From contig JASEEZ010000004.1 of assembly GCA_030019215.1 (NCBI GenBank), positions 27,028-91,027 on the forward strand: 64,000 nucleotides of DNA, in the 5' to 3' direction. Shown here one piece after another: positions 9,068-16,761 of this stretch (positions within the stretch are counted from its first letter, which is position 1; every line of letters starts with the position of its first letter). The notes below the pieces were generated by a model. The model did no database searches. It was not told the DNA's origin and saw only the letters and a program-made list of their open reading frames with translations. Made by a program: the position numbers and the translations under genes. The DNA is from Actinomycetota bacterium (lineage in GTDB: Bacteria; Actinomycetota; Aquicultoria; Subteraquimicrobiales; UBA9087).

Positions 9068-9919
9068 TTGCCAAGACTTAGTAGCAACTATGAGTTTGGA
9101 GTAACAGAAGCTTCAAAATCGGTTTTGGTTGAACTTATGACCATCCTTAAAAGCTATGCCGAAGCTCTGGTTTTGATTGGTGGATGGGCCCCTTATTTCC
9201 TATTGGAAAAGCATAAATCACCAAGTTCTGACTTCAAGCACGTGGGCTCCATCGATATCGATCTGGTAATAGATCCTCAAATCATTGATGAAGAAAGATA
9301 CGCTACCATCACTCAGATGCTTCTGGATCGAGGATACACACCCTCTCCTCAAATCCTTTATCAATTTGAAAGAAAAATAGTCTCCCCCTTAGATCGGAAG
9401 GAATACGTTGTTGGAGTAGATTTTCTAACTCCAAAGCCGGAAAAAGGCAGAGGAAGAAGACATCGTCATAGGCTTGTGCAACCAGATTTATGCGCGAGGA
9501 CTTTGGAGGGAGCAGAAATCGCACTGAAACATAACTGGGATTGTTCCCTGTCCGGAATACTGCCTGAGGATGGAGAAACAACAGTCACTTTCAAAGTTAC
9601 CAATATAGTGAGCTCCCTGGCCCTTAAGGGCGTTGCTCTAGGCGAAAGGTATGCTGAAAAAGATGCGTATGATATCTATACGCTTCTTTCTTATTACAAA
9701 GACGGTTCTAAGGACGTGGCGGGCGAACTCAAGCCTTATTTAGACAACAAAATTCTCCAAAAAGGGCTTGTGAGCATCGAGTCTAAATTCAGGGGTCTCG
9801 AGGCTGAGGGACCATCTTGGGTTGCCAGTTTTCTGTTTCAAACCGATCCCGAACTCATCAGGCGAACAAAAATGGATGCCTATATGAGCGTAAAGGAGTT
9901 CTTTGAGCATTTGAAATGA
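9068..9919 (+). CDS. AbiEii/AbiGii-like nucleotidyltransferase toxin
   Basis: A 283-residue nucleotidyltransferase-fold protein. The motif GGWAPYF near residues 38-44 followed by GSIDIDLVID (residues about 58-67) fits the G(G/S)...DxD metal-binding signature of AbiEii-type toxins, which modify tRNA or other targets with NTP. It starts at TTG 9068, supported by aaaggag that begins at the stop of the upstream antitoxin-like gene. The pair is AT-richer than the neighbouring glycan genes and sits directly after two small mobile-element relics, which suits a horizontally acquired defence or stability module. Confidence 0.65.
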   Translation: MPRLSSNYEFGVTEASKSVLVELMTILKSYAEALVLIGGWAPYFLLEKHKSPSSDFKHVGSIDIDLVIDPQIIDEERYATITQMLLDRGYTPSPQILYQFERKIVSPLDRKEYVVGVDFLTPKPEKGRGRRHRHRLVQPDLCARTLEGAEIALKHNWDCSLSGILPEDGETTVTFKVTNIVSSLALKGVALGERYAEKDAYDIYTLLSYYKDGSKDVAGELKPYLDNKILQKGLVSIESKFRGLEAEGPSWVASFLFQTDPELIRRTKMDAYMSVKEFFEHLK

Positions 9920-10063
9920 TAATTTCGCAGGGCATTAATAGATTTCCGCGCGATTTGTAAAGGAAGATTATGGAGAGATACTCGTTTTTGAGGAGCTTAG
10001 GCGTGCTCTTCGGGAGATTTTGAACGAGATGTTCATTGGTTTATAGTTTTTCAAGCCCTTGGA

Positions 10064-11224
10064 GTGGTCGTGAAGACAGAACTGCTTAAAAAGATAGATA
10101 AGATAGTGGGTACGCCGCTCTGTGTCTTGCTGGGCATTTTCGATAAGCTCACCCGTCCTTTTCGAAGAAAAATTGATTTAAAAGAGGCCGAGCGCATCCT
10201 CATCATCAAGACGGTTGCCCTGGGAGATTTGGTGGTTGCCCTTCCCGCTATCAAGGCGATCAGGGAAACCTATCCCCGTGCTTACATCGCCATGCTGGTC
10301 ACCCCTCGCGTCAGGGAAATAGTCGAAGGGAACCCCCACCTGGATGAGATAATCTACTATGATGTGTTGGGAAAAGACAGGGGCATCGGTGGGCTGTTTA
10401 CTCTAATCAAGCGCCTCAGGGCGGGGAAGTTTGATATGGTTGTCGAACTGGAACATTACTATCGGTTCACCACTCTCTTGTCTTATCTTTCCGGTGCTCC
10501 AGTTAGAGTCGGATTTGACTTGCCCAACCAGGGCAGGAGCTGGCTTTTTACCATCAAGGTCCCTTATCCCTATCACAAGCACGAGGTGGAGACTTTCCTG
10601 GAGGCGGCCAAAGCGGTTGGAGCCAATGTGGCGGAAATCAAATTGGAGGAGATACCCACTTCCAGGGAGGACAAGGAGTTCGCTGAAAAGTTCTGGGGGG
10701 AGTACGGTATCATCGATCACGACTTGGTTGTAGGGATTCATCCCGGCACCAGTGAGATAGCCAAGGCCCGCCGGTGGATGCCCGAGCGTTTTGCCGAGGT
10801 CGCCGATGGGCTAGCGCGGGATTATAATGCCAGGGTTGTTTTCACCGGTGCGCCCGCCGATGTAGAATTAGTTGATGATATTGCTGGGTCGATGCGGACG
10901 AAGCCAGTTGTGGCTGTTGGAAAGACGACCTTGAAGCAATTTGCTGAACTGACGAGGAGATTTAACCTTTTCATCAGTGTCGATACCGGACCGATGCACA
11001 TCGCCGCTGTCATGGGGACTAGGGTGATTGGTTTGTTTGGACCGAATACCCCCGAGAAGTGGGCTCCCTACGGGGGAGGAAATATTTCCATTTACAGGAA
11101 GTTAGATTGCAGCCCCTGCACCAAGCAGTATTTAGGGCAGGTCTCGAAATGTCGAAAAGATGATTGCATGAGAGCGATAACCGTGGAAGACGTGATGGAA
11201 GCAGCGAGGACGATGCTAAGGTAG
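10064..11224 (+). CDS. glycosyltransferase family 9 (heptosyltransferase)
   Basis: A 386-residue GT9 enzyme of the ADP-heptose:LPS heptosyltransferase family. The N-terminal domain has ILIIKTVALGDLVVALPAI near residues 44-62. The donor domain carries GIHPGTSEIAKARRWMP and the family hallmark DTGPMHIAAVMGTRVIGLFGP. It is followed by gmhA, gmhB, rfaE1 and rfaE2, which make its expected donor ADP-heptose, so a heptosyltransferase role is well supported. The track start is GTG 10064. GTG 10070 is equally possible and sits better behind ggag (10061-10064). Confidence 0.85.
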   Translation: MVVKTELLKKIDKIVGTPLCVLLGIFDKLTRPFRRKIDLKEAERILIIKTVALGDLVVALPAIKAIRETYPRAYIAMLVTPRVREIVEGNPHLDEIIYYDVLGKDRGIGGLFTLIKRLRAGKFDMVVELEHYYRFTTLLSYLSGAPVRVGFDLPNQGRSWLFTIKVPYPYHKHEVETFLEAAKAVGANVAEIKLEEIPTSREDKEFAEKFWGEYGIIDHDLVVGIHPGTSEIAKARRWMPERFAEVADGLARDYNARVVFTGAPADVELVDDIAGSMRTKPVVAVGKTTLKQFAELTRRFNLFISVDTGPMHIAAVMGTRVIGLFGPNTPEKWAPYGGGNISIYRKLDCSPCTKQYLGQVSKCRKDDCMRAITVEDVMEAARTMLR

Positions 11225-11345
11225 AAGTAAGAAGGCAGAAGCAAGAAGTCAGAGAGTCAAAAGTCAAGAGTCGAATGACGAAGGACGAAGGACGAAGGAC
11301 GAAGAGCGAAGAAGGAGGCACCAGACATAAGGGAACAGGTTAAAA
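11225..11345. repeat. heptamer-word array
   Basis: Runs of 7-base words: variants of gtcagaa/gtcaaga, then four tandem gacgaag units with drift (gacgaaggacgaagg), ending in a gcaccag unit. No gene is present. It is the first of about ten such arrays between genes of the glycan and respiratory regions. Confidence 0.7.
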
Positions 11346-11376
11346 TTCTGAATTCAGAATTTTCTGGGGGGTAGGA

Positions 11377-11958
11377 GTGGCCATGGAGGATATCATTATT
11401 CAAGAACTTAGGGAGAGTGTCGAGGTTAAGAAGGCCACGGAGTCTTTGGTGGGAGAGATTGCCGAAGCAGCTCAGGCGGTTATTGATGCTTTAAAGGCGG
11501 GTAGTAAGGTCATCTTATTTGGGAACGGGGGGAGTGCCGCCGATACTCAGCACATCGCCTGTGAGCTCGTGGGTCGGTTTGGGCGGGAACGCCCCGCGCT
11601 GCCGGCCGTCGCCTTGACCACCGATACCTCCGTCTTGACGGCGGTTGGCAACGACACAGGATTCGAGAATATCTTCGCTCGTCAGGTCGAGGCACTGGCA
11701 AAGGCCGGTGATGTGGCCATCGCCATCAGCACCAGTGGCTCATCTCCCGATGTGCTCAAGGCTGTGGAGGTTGCCAGGGAGAAGGGTTGCAAAGTTGTCG
11801 GATTTACGGGCAAGAATGGTAAGAAGCTTGCTGACCTGGCCGATCTGGCCGTAGTTATTCCGTCAGACGAGACTCCACGTATCCAGGAAGCCCACATCAC
11901 CATCGGGCACATCATCTGCCGGCTGGTGGAAGAAGAGATATTTGGGAAGAAGAAGTAG
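11377..11958 (+). CDS. gmhA: phosphoheptose isomerase GmhA
   Basis: A 193-residue SIS-domain protein that converts sedoheptulose 7-phosphate to D-glycero-D-manno-heptose 7-phosphate, the first step of ADP-heptose synthesis. The conserved FGNGGSAADTQHIACELVGRF stretch near residues 48-68 is the GmhA phosphate-binding and active region. AISTSGSSPDVLKAV and a late histidine (EAHITIGH) complete the signature. Length matches the family. The track uses GTG 11377. ATG 11383 with taggag seven bases upstream is equally good. All other pathway genes follow in order. Confidence 0.93.
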   Translation: MAMEDIIIQELRESVEVKKATESLVGEIAEAAQAVIDALKAGSKVILFGNGGSAADTQHIACELVGRFGRERPALPAVALTTDTSVLTAVGNDTGFENIFARQVEALAKAGDVAIAISTSGSSPDVLKAVEVAREKGCKVVGFTGKNGKKLADLADLAVVIPSDETPRIQEAHITIGHIICRLVEEEIFGKKK

Positions 11959-12024
11959 GAAGTCAGAAGTCAGAGTTAAGAAGTCAGAAGGCAGAAGTCA
12001 GAATTAAGAAGTGGAAAGCGAGAG
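11959..12024. repeat. heptamer-word array (gtcagaa type)
   Basis: About nine drifting copies of a 7-base word (agtcaga/agttaag) directly after the gmhA stop. No gene is present. Confidence 0.65.
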
Positions 12025-12088
12025 GCTGAGGTTTTTCAATTCATACGTCTTAATTCTAACTCCATAATTCGCGATTGCGAGTGGGAAG

Positions 12089-12637
12089 ATGAGCAATCGG
12101 GCGGTTTTTTTAGATAGAGACGGTATAGTCATAAGGGACACGGGCTATCTCGGCGACCCCGATCTCGTGGAGTTGCTACCGGATGCGGCACAGGCCATAA
12201 AGTCTCTGAACGAAGCCGGTTACAGGGTGGCCATCGTGACTAATCAGTCGGGGGTTGCTCGAGGATATTTTACCGAGGAGACTTTGGGGAGGATAAATCG
12301 ACGGTTGAATGAGCTTCTGGAGAGGGAAGGAGCTCGTCTGGATGGAATTTATTACTGTCCTCATCACCCCCAAGCTGAAGTGGAGGCATATCGGCGGGAT
12401 TGTGATTGCCGTAAGCCAAAACCGGGCCTAATTTTCAAGGCGGCCAAGGATTTGAATGCGGATTTGAAGAATTCCTATATGATTGGTCATGAAGAGAGGG
12501 ATATCGAGGCCGGGCATCGGGCGGGATGCAAAACTATCTTAGTCGCCACCCCGCCGCAGGCGGGGCAGGCACCGAATAAAGTAGTTGCCGGTTTGAGAGA
12601 GGCAGCGGAGTGGATACTAGCTTTCGACAGAGACTAG
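12089..12637 (+). CDS. gmhB: D-glycero-beta-D-manno-heptose 1,7-bisphosphate 7-phosphatase GmhB
   Basis: A 182-residue HAD-superfamily phosphatase. The catalytic motif FLDRDGIV lies at residues 7-14, VTNQSGVARG is motif II, and CPHHP with CDCRKPKPG supplies the zinc-binding cysteines and the conserved lysine typical of GmhB. It removes the 7-phosphate before adenylylation. A GC palindrome (12549-12565) is translated near the C-terminus as ATPPQAGQ. Flanked by heptamer arrays on both sides but in the expected pathway order. Confidence 0.92.
   Translation: MSNRAVFLDRDGIVIRDTGYLGDPDLVELLPDAAQAIKSLNEAGYRVAIVTNQSGVARGYFTEETLGRINRRLNELLEREGARLDGIYYCPHHPQAEVEAYRRDCDCRKPKPGLIFKAAKDLNADLKNSYMIGHEERDIEAGHRAGCKTILVATPPQAGQAPNKVVAGLREAAEWILAFDRD
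12549..12565. repeat. GC palindrome inside gmhB
   Basis: ccccgccgcaggcgggg, a perfect 7-bp stem with a 3-base loop, is read in frame between the HAD core and the last helix. Confidence 0.75.
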
Positions 12638-12639
12638 GG

Positions 12640-12830
12640 TACAGGGACGAATGACGAATGACGAATGACGAAGAACAAGGCACCAGGCACCAATTCGAAA
12701 CTCGGAATTGGGAGCCAGGAATTAGCATGGAGCGGAAAGCCCCGCATCTTGCGGAGTAAACTCCGAGCACAGAGCGTAGAGACAAAAGATTTTTCTCTGA
12801 GCTCTAAGCTCCGAGCTCTAAGCTGATAAG
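12640..12830. repeat. composite heptamer array with hairpin core
   Basis: Contains gacgaat units, ggcacca units, then the shared core agagacaaaagatttttctc near 12778-12797, followed by ctaagct/ccgagct words. The purine-rich arm gagcgtagag and pyrimidine arm ctctaagctc pair imperfectly, so the core can fold. The same core recurs near 38,660 (reverse), 44,200, 52,725 and 55,020. Confidence 0.7.
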
Positions 12831-12843
12831 TGTTGGAGGCGAG

Positions 12844-13836
12844 ATGAATAAGGACCGGTTGAAGGAGATTTTTGCCAGCGCGCTGGGTAAGACCATTATG
12901 GTTTTCGGCGATGTCATGGTGGACGAGTTTCTCTACGGAAAGGTCGATCGCATCTCACCGGAGGCGCCCGTACCGGTGCTGGAGTTCAATTCGCATGTCT
13001 TTCTCCCTGGGGGAGCCGCTAATGCTGCTAACAATATAAGGTCGTTGGGGGGAGAGGTTTTGCTCGCCGGTTGCATCGGGGAGGATTTTGCCGGGGAAAG
13101 GCTCCTTCAAGAGCTTGCCCGGAGAGGGATATCCACCGATGGTCTGATCACCGCCTCCGGTAAGCCGACAACTTTGAAGACCAGGGTCATTGCCCACACC
13201 CAGCAGGTCGTTCGGATAGATAGGGAGGAAAGGGCTCCCATAAATTCTACTGTCGAGGGGGGAATTAAGGAGTATATAAAGGGCAATTTGGAAAAGGTGG
13301 ACGCTGTCCTCGTCTCGGATTATGGCAAGGGAACCGTCACCGAAGGTGTTCTCAAGGAGTTGGTTGTACGATGCAGAGAACCAAGGAAGCCCATCGTTGC
13401 CGATTCCAAGACCTTGTTTATCGATTGCTATAAGGGTGTTGCTGCTCTCACTCCGAATGTGGCCGAGGCAGAGAGATTCACGGGGATAAAAGTGGCTGGT
13501 GAGGAGTCCCTTGTTGAGGTCGGGCGGCGACTCCTCGAACTCCTCGATGCAAAGGCGGTTTTGCTCACCCGGGCGGAACAGGGCATGTCTCTATTTGAGA
13601 AAGGTGGCGACGTGACTCATATACCGGCGATTTCCACTGAGGTACACGACGTCACCGGAGCGGGAGACACCGTGGCTGCTGCTTTTGCCCTCGCTTTGGC
13701 CGCCGAAGCGACCATAAAAGAGGCGGCCTTCGTAGCGAATCTTGCGGCTGCGGTGGTGGTGAGAAAGGTTGGAACGGCCACCGCGACTCCGGAGGAGGTC
13801 ACGGAGATTTTGCACGAGTGGAAGGGTTCATCCTAA
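12844..13836 (+). CDS. rfaE1: D-glycero-beta-D-manno-heptose 7-phosphate kinase (HldE kinase domain)
   Basis: A 330-residue PfkB/ribokinase-family kinase that phosphorylates heptose 7-phosphate at C1. The N-terminus has FGDVMVDEFLYG and the substrate segment LPGGAANAANNIRSLGG. The C-terminal hallmark DVTGAGDTVAAAFALAL (residues about 269-285) contains the catalytic aspartate and anion hole. In many proteobacteria this domain is fused to the adenylyltransferase as HldE. Here the two are separate neighbouring genes. It starts at ATG 12844 behind ggaggcg. Confidence 0.92.
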   Translation: MNKDRLKEIFASALGKTIMVFGDVMVDEFLYGKVDRISPEAPVPVLEFNSHVFLPGGAANAANNIRSLGGEVLLAGCIGEDFAGERLLQELARRGISTDGLITASGKPTTLKTRVIAHTQQVVRIDREERAPINSTVEGGIKEYIKGNLEKVDAVLVSDYGKGTVTEGVLKELVVRCREPRKPIVADSKTLFIDCYKGVAALTPNVAEAERFTGIKVAGEESLVEVGRRLLELLDAKAVLLTRAEQGMSLFEKGGDVTHIPAISTEVHDVTGAGDTVAAAFALALAAEATIKEAAFVANLAAAVVVRKVGTATATPEEVTEILHEWKGSS

Positions 13837-13843
13837 AGAGTTC

Positions 13844-13874
13844 ACCCTGTTAGAAGCCGGGCTTCTAACAGGGT
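13844..13874. promoter_or_regulatory. perfect 14-bp hairpin between rfaE1 and rfaE2
   Basis: accctgttagaagc and gcttctaacagggt flank a 3-base loop (cgg), and gttcaccctg is repeated directly on both sides. There is no T-run, so an intrinsic terminator is unlikely. An mRNA stability hairpin or a small inserted repeat fits better. Confidence 0.6.
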
Positions 13875-13904
13875 TCACCCTGAAAGAAAGAAGCTGGGGG
13901 CAGT

Positions 13905-14405
13905 ATGAAATCTAAGGTTTTGAATTTGGAGAGATTGAGGGAGTTGCTGGGAAGCAAGCGCGAGGGCAAGAAGGTTGTCTTCACCAATGGCTGTTTTGAT
14001 CTTCTCCACGTCGGCCACGTGAGATATTTGCAGAAGGCGAAGAATATGGGGGATATTCTGGTCGTGGGCATAAACAGCGATGATTCGGCGAAGAGGCTCA
14101 AGGGAGAGGGTCGTCCGATCATGCCCGATAGCGAGAGAGCCGAACTGGTAGCCGCTCTCGACTGTGTGGACTACGTGACCATTTTTACCGAAGACACCCC
14201 ATCAAGGTTGATAATGCTTTTGAGGCCCGAGATCCATGTTAAGGGTGGGGATTATACGCTTGAAGATCTGCCGGAGCTCGAGTTCGTCGAGTCCTACGGT
14301 GGCAAGGTGGTCATCGTGGAGGAGGAGAAGGGCTACTCCAGTAGCGGGATTGTGAAGAAGATAGTCGAGAGGTTCAGTGCTGAAGCAGAGGCGAGCGAGG
14401 CGTGA
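13905..14405 (+). CDS. rfaE2: D-glycero-beta-D-manno-heptose 1-phosphate adenylyltransferase
   Basis: A 166-residue cytidylyltransferase-fold enzyme that makes ADP-heptose. The nucleotide-binding signature VFTNGCFDLLHVGHVRYL, containing HxGH, lies near residues 25-42, and ISSSSG-like residues appear as YSSSGIVKKI near the C-terminus. Length is normal for the stand-alone form. The start ATG 13905 has gggggc upstream. Its last bases overlap the next methyltransferase start (GTGA), indicating translational coupling. Confidence 0.92.
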   Translation: MKSKVLNLERLRELLGSKREGKKVVFTNGCFDLLHVGHVRYLQKAKNMGDILVVGINSDDSAKRLKGEGRPIMPDSERAELVAALDCVDYVTIFTEDTPSRLIMLLRPEIHVKGGDYTLEDLPELEFVESYGGKVVIVEEEKGYSSSGIVKKIVERFSAEAEASEA

Positions 14406-15166
14406 AAGTTGAGGAGTATCGGCGGATGTTCGAGCTTGAGGACTCCCACTGGTGGTACCGAGGGATCAGAAAAATTTTCCTGACACTTCTCGATCAGCGC
14501 TACAAAGGGGAGAGTCCCACCAAGGTGATACTCGACGCTGGGTGTGGAACCGGTGCCATGCTCGAGCGGCTGAGGAGATACGGAAGTCCCATCGGAGTCG
14601 ATATCTCCAGCGAGGCCCTAAAGTTCTGTGGGTTGCGCGGGAAGGATGAGGTAGTCAGGGCCTCGATTCAAAGGTTGCCCTTCAAGGATGAGACCTTTGA
14701 CATCGTCACCTCCTTTGATGTTCTCTATCACAGGGATGTGTGCGACGATGTTGGCGTTCTTCGCGAATTTCATCGTGTCCTGGGGAAGGGTGGAAGACTG
14801 GCGTTAAATGTTCCGGCCTATAGCTTTCTTTATAGCGAGCACGACGAGGCCATTCACACCAGACACCGATATACTCGGGGGGAGTTGAGGTGCAAGATGA
14901 GGGAGTGTGGTTTTACTGTGGAGAAGGCATCCTACTGGAATACCTTTCTCTTTCCGTTGGCCGCGACGGTTCGGTTGGCGAAAAGGGTGGTCGGTCTCGT
15001 CGGTGGGTTGAGCGAGGAAGGGAAGGCGCGGTCCGAATTGAAGCCCCTGCCCTCCTGGGCCAATGCCTTTCTCGCATCGATACTCTCTCTGGAAGCCCTC
15101 CTTTTAAAGAGGATGAATTTCCCGTTTGGGCTATCCGTCCTTTTGCTGGCAAGAAGGGGAGATTAG
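14402..15166 (+). CDS. class I SAM-dependent methyltransferase (glycan island)
   Basis: A 254-residue methyltransferase with SAM-binding motif ILDAGCGTGAMLERL near residue 43 and motif FDIVTSFDVLYH. It starts at GTG 14402, overlapping the rfaE2 stop by four bases, and is followed by the sugar-phosphate transferase five bases after its own stop. Tight packing in the glycan operon suggests methylation of a glycan or of the lipid-linked precursor. The acceptor is unknown. A hydrophobic C-terminal patch could give membrane association. Confidence 0.8.
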   Translation: MKVEEYRRMFELEDSHWWYRGIRKIFLTLLDQRYKGESPTKVILDAGCGTGAMLERLRRYGSPIGVDISSEALKFCGLRGKDEVVRASIQRLPFKDETFDIVTSFDVLYHRDVCDDVGVLREFHRVLGKGGRLALNVPAYSFLYSEHDEAIHTRHRYTRGELRCKMRECGFTVEKASYWNTFLFPLAATVRLAKRVVGLVGGLSEEGKARSELKPLPSWANAFLASILSLEALLLKRMNFPFGLSVLLLARRGD

Positions 15167-15170
15167 TTCC

Positions 15171-16532
15171 ATGTCGAAGTCGAGCTGGGTAGCTCTCTCC
15201 ATGATCATGGATGCTATCCTCGTGAATGCGGGGATAATTCTGGCTTTCTTGATCCGTTTTGGGGGAAGGCTTCCCGCTTTCAACTTTCAGGCCTATACGG
15301 GTTTGGCCGTTTTCATCACACTCATCCAGATAGCTGCCTTCTACATCTATGACCTATACGTTGTTGAGAAAGCCCAGAACAGCTGGGATATCTTTCTGGC
15401 GGTTTTAAAGTCGGTCACACTGGGGATGCTCCTCACCGTGGTTTTGACCTTCTTCTACCGATTCTTTTCCTTTCCTCGAACCGTTCTTTTCCTATCCTGG
15501 TTCTTGCTGATCTTATTGATTGCTGGTTGGCGGGTGCTGGCGGCCAAAGCTCTGAAGATAAGATGGCCTACACAACGCGTTCTCATAGTGGGAGCGGGAG
15601 AGATCGGCCAAAAGATTTTGAGGGAGCTCAAAGGTCGTTCCCAATGGGGCTATGAGGTAGTTGGTCTGGTTGAGAGAGATCCGGAAAAGCTTGGGAAGCG
15701 TTTTGAAGGGGTTCCCATCCTGGGTACGGTGAAGGATATTGCCCCCTTGGTACATCAGCGGGATGTAAACAGGGTAATAGTAACCACCCCCATTCGCCAT
15801 CGAGAGCTACTTGAGGATCTCGCTAAGTCCGATGGCGTGCATGTGAGGGTCGAGGCCGTTCCCGAGCTTTATGAGATCTATATAGGCAAGGTTGACTACG
15901 CGCTCATCAGCGATATTCCTTTGGTCGAGTTGACCAGGGAACCCGTTCCGGAATGGGTCCATCTGGCAAAAAGGGCTATGGATTTCTCTTTGGCTGCAAT
16001 TTTATTGATTTTGGCTTCTCCCTTGATGCTTTTGGCGGCCATCCTTATTAAGCTGACTTCGCGCGGCCCCATTATTTATAAACAGGAAAGGGTTGGAGAG
16101 GGCGAGGGAATTTTTAATGTTTACAAGTTCAGAACCATGATTAAGGGCGCGGAGGCGGAGAGCGGTCCCGTTCTTGCCACGGAGAAGGATTCTCGCGTCA
16201 CCCCCATCGGTCATTTTTTGAGGAGATATCGAATTGATGAACTACTTCAGCTCATCAATATCCTGAAAGGGGAGATGAGCTTCGTGGGCCCCCGGCCGGA
16301 ACGCCCTTTCTTTGTGAAGGAGTTTGAGGAGAGTATATCGGGCTATGCGGAGCGTTTTCGGGTCAAGCCAGGCGTGACTGGATTGGCACAGGTGAGCGGG
16401 ACCTACGCCACCACTCCTCAAACCAAACTGAAATACGACTTAATTTACATCTACCATCAGTCCATCTTCCTGGATATAAAGATTCTTCTGCACACCCTCA
16501 AGGTTGTTTTGACAGGCAAGGGAGCCCGATAG
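15171..16532 (+). CDS. undecaprenyl-phosphate sugar phosphotransferase (WbaP/WcaJ type)
   Basis: A polyprenol-phosphate hexose-1-phosphate transferase that starts glycan assembly on the lipid carrier. I start it at ATG 15171 (aaggggag upstream) rather than the track's 15126, giving 453 residues. Four or five N-terminal membrane helices are followed by a CoA-binding-like Rossmann region (VLIVGAGEIGQKIL). The C-terminal catalytic domain has a re-entrant helix (AMDFSLAAILLILASPLML), KFRTM, and FVGPRPERPFFV. These match the bacterial sugar transferase family. Sugar specificity cannot be read. It sits between the heptose pathway and an O-antigen-ligase-type gene. Confidence 0.9.
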   Translation: MSKSSWVALSMIMDAILVNAGIILAFLIRFGGRLPAFNFQAYTGLAVFITLIQIAAFYIYDLYVVEKAQNSWDIFLAVLKSVTLGMLLTVVLTFFYRFFSFPRTVLFLSWFLLILLIAGWRVLAAKALKIRWPTQRVLIVGAGEIGQKILRELKGRSQWGYEVVGLVERDPEKLGKRFEGVPILGTVKDIAPLVHQRDVNRVIVTTPIRHRELLEDLAKSDGVHVRVEAVPELYEIYIGKVDYALISDIPLVELTREPVPEWVHLAKRAMDFSLAAILLILASPLMLLAAILIKLTSRGPIIYKQERVGEGEGIFNVYKFRTMIKGAEAESGPVLATEKDSRVTPIGHFLRRYRIDELLQLINILKGEMSFVGPRPERPFFVKEFEESISGYAERFRVKPGVTGLAQVSGTYATTPQTKLKYDLIYIYHQSIFLDIKILLHTLKVVLTGKGAR

Positions 16533-16750
16533 GCTAAAGACAGGGACGAGGGGCGAGGGACGAAGGGCGAGGGACGAGGGGCGAGGGGCGAGGAACCAGG
16601 CACCAGGCACGAAGTGGGGAAGATTTGTGGAGATCCATGGAGATACATCGAGATTGGTGGAGATCTATCGAGGTTGAGACTCTAAGCTCTAAGCTCCGTG
16701 CTCTAAGCTAACAGCATCCGTCATCCGTCATCCGACATCCGACGAGGGTT
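16533..16750. repeat. composite heptamer array
   Basis: Successive blocks of 7-base words: gggacga/ggggcga (about nine units), ggcacca, then gagatcnatgg-like words at a looser period, ctaagct units, and tccgtca/tccgaca units reaching to 11 bases before ATG 16762. No gene is present. Confidence 0.7.
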
Positions 16751-16761
16751 AGGGGTGAATC

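Noticed and set aside
9955-10047. Short open frame reading FVKEDYGEILVFEELRRALR before the heptosyltransferase
   Set aside because: It looks weakly coding but has no start and only about 30 codons. It may be a gene remnant, not supportable as a feature.
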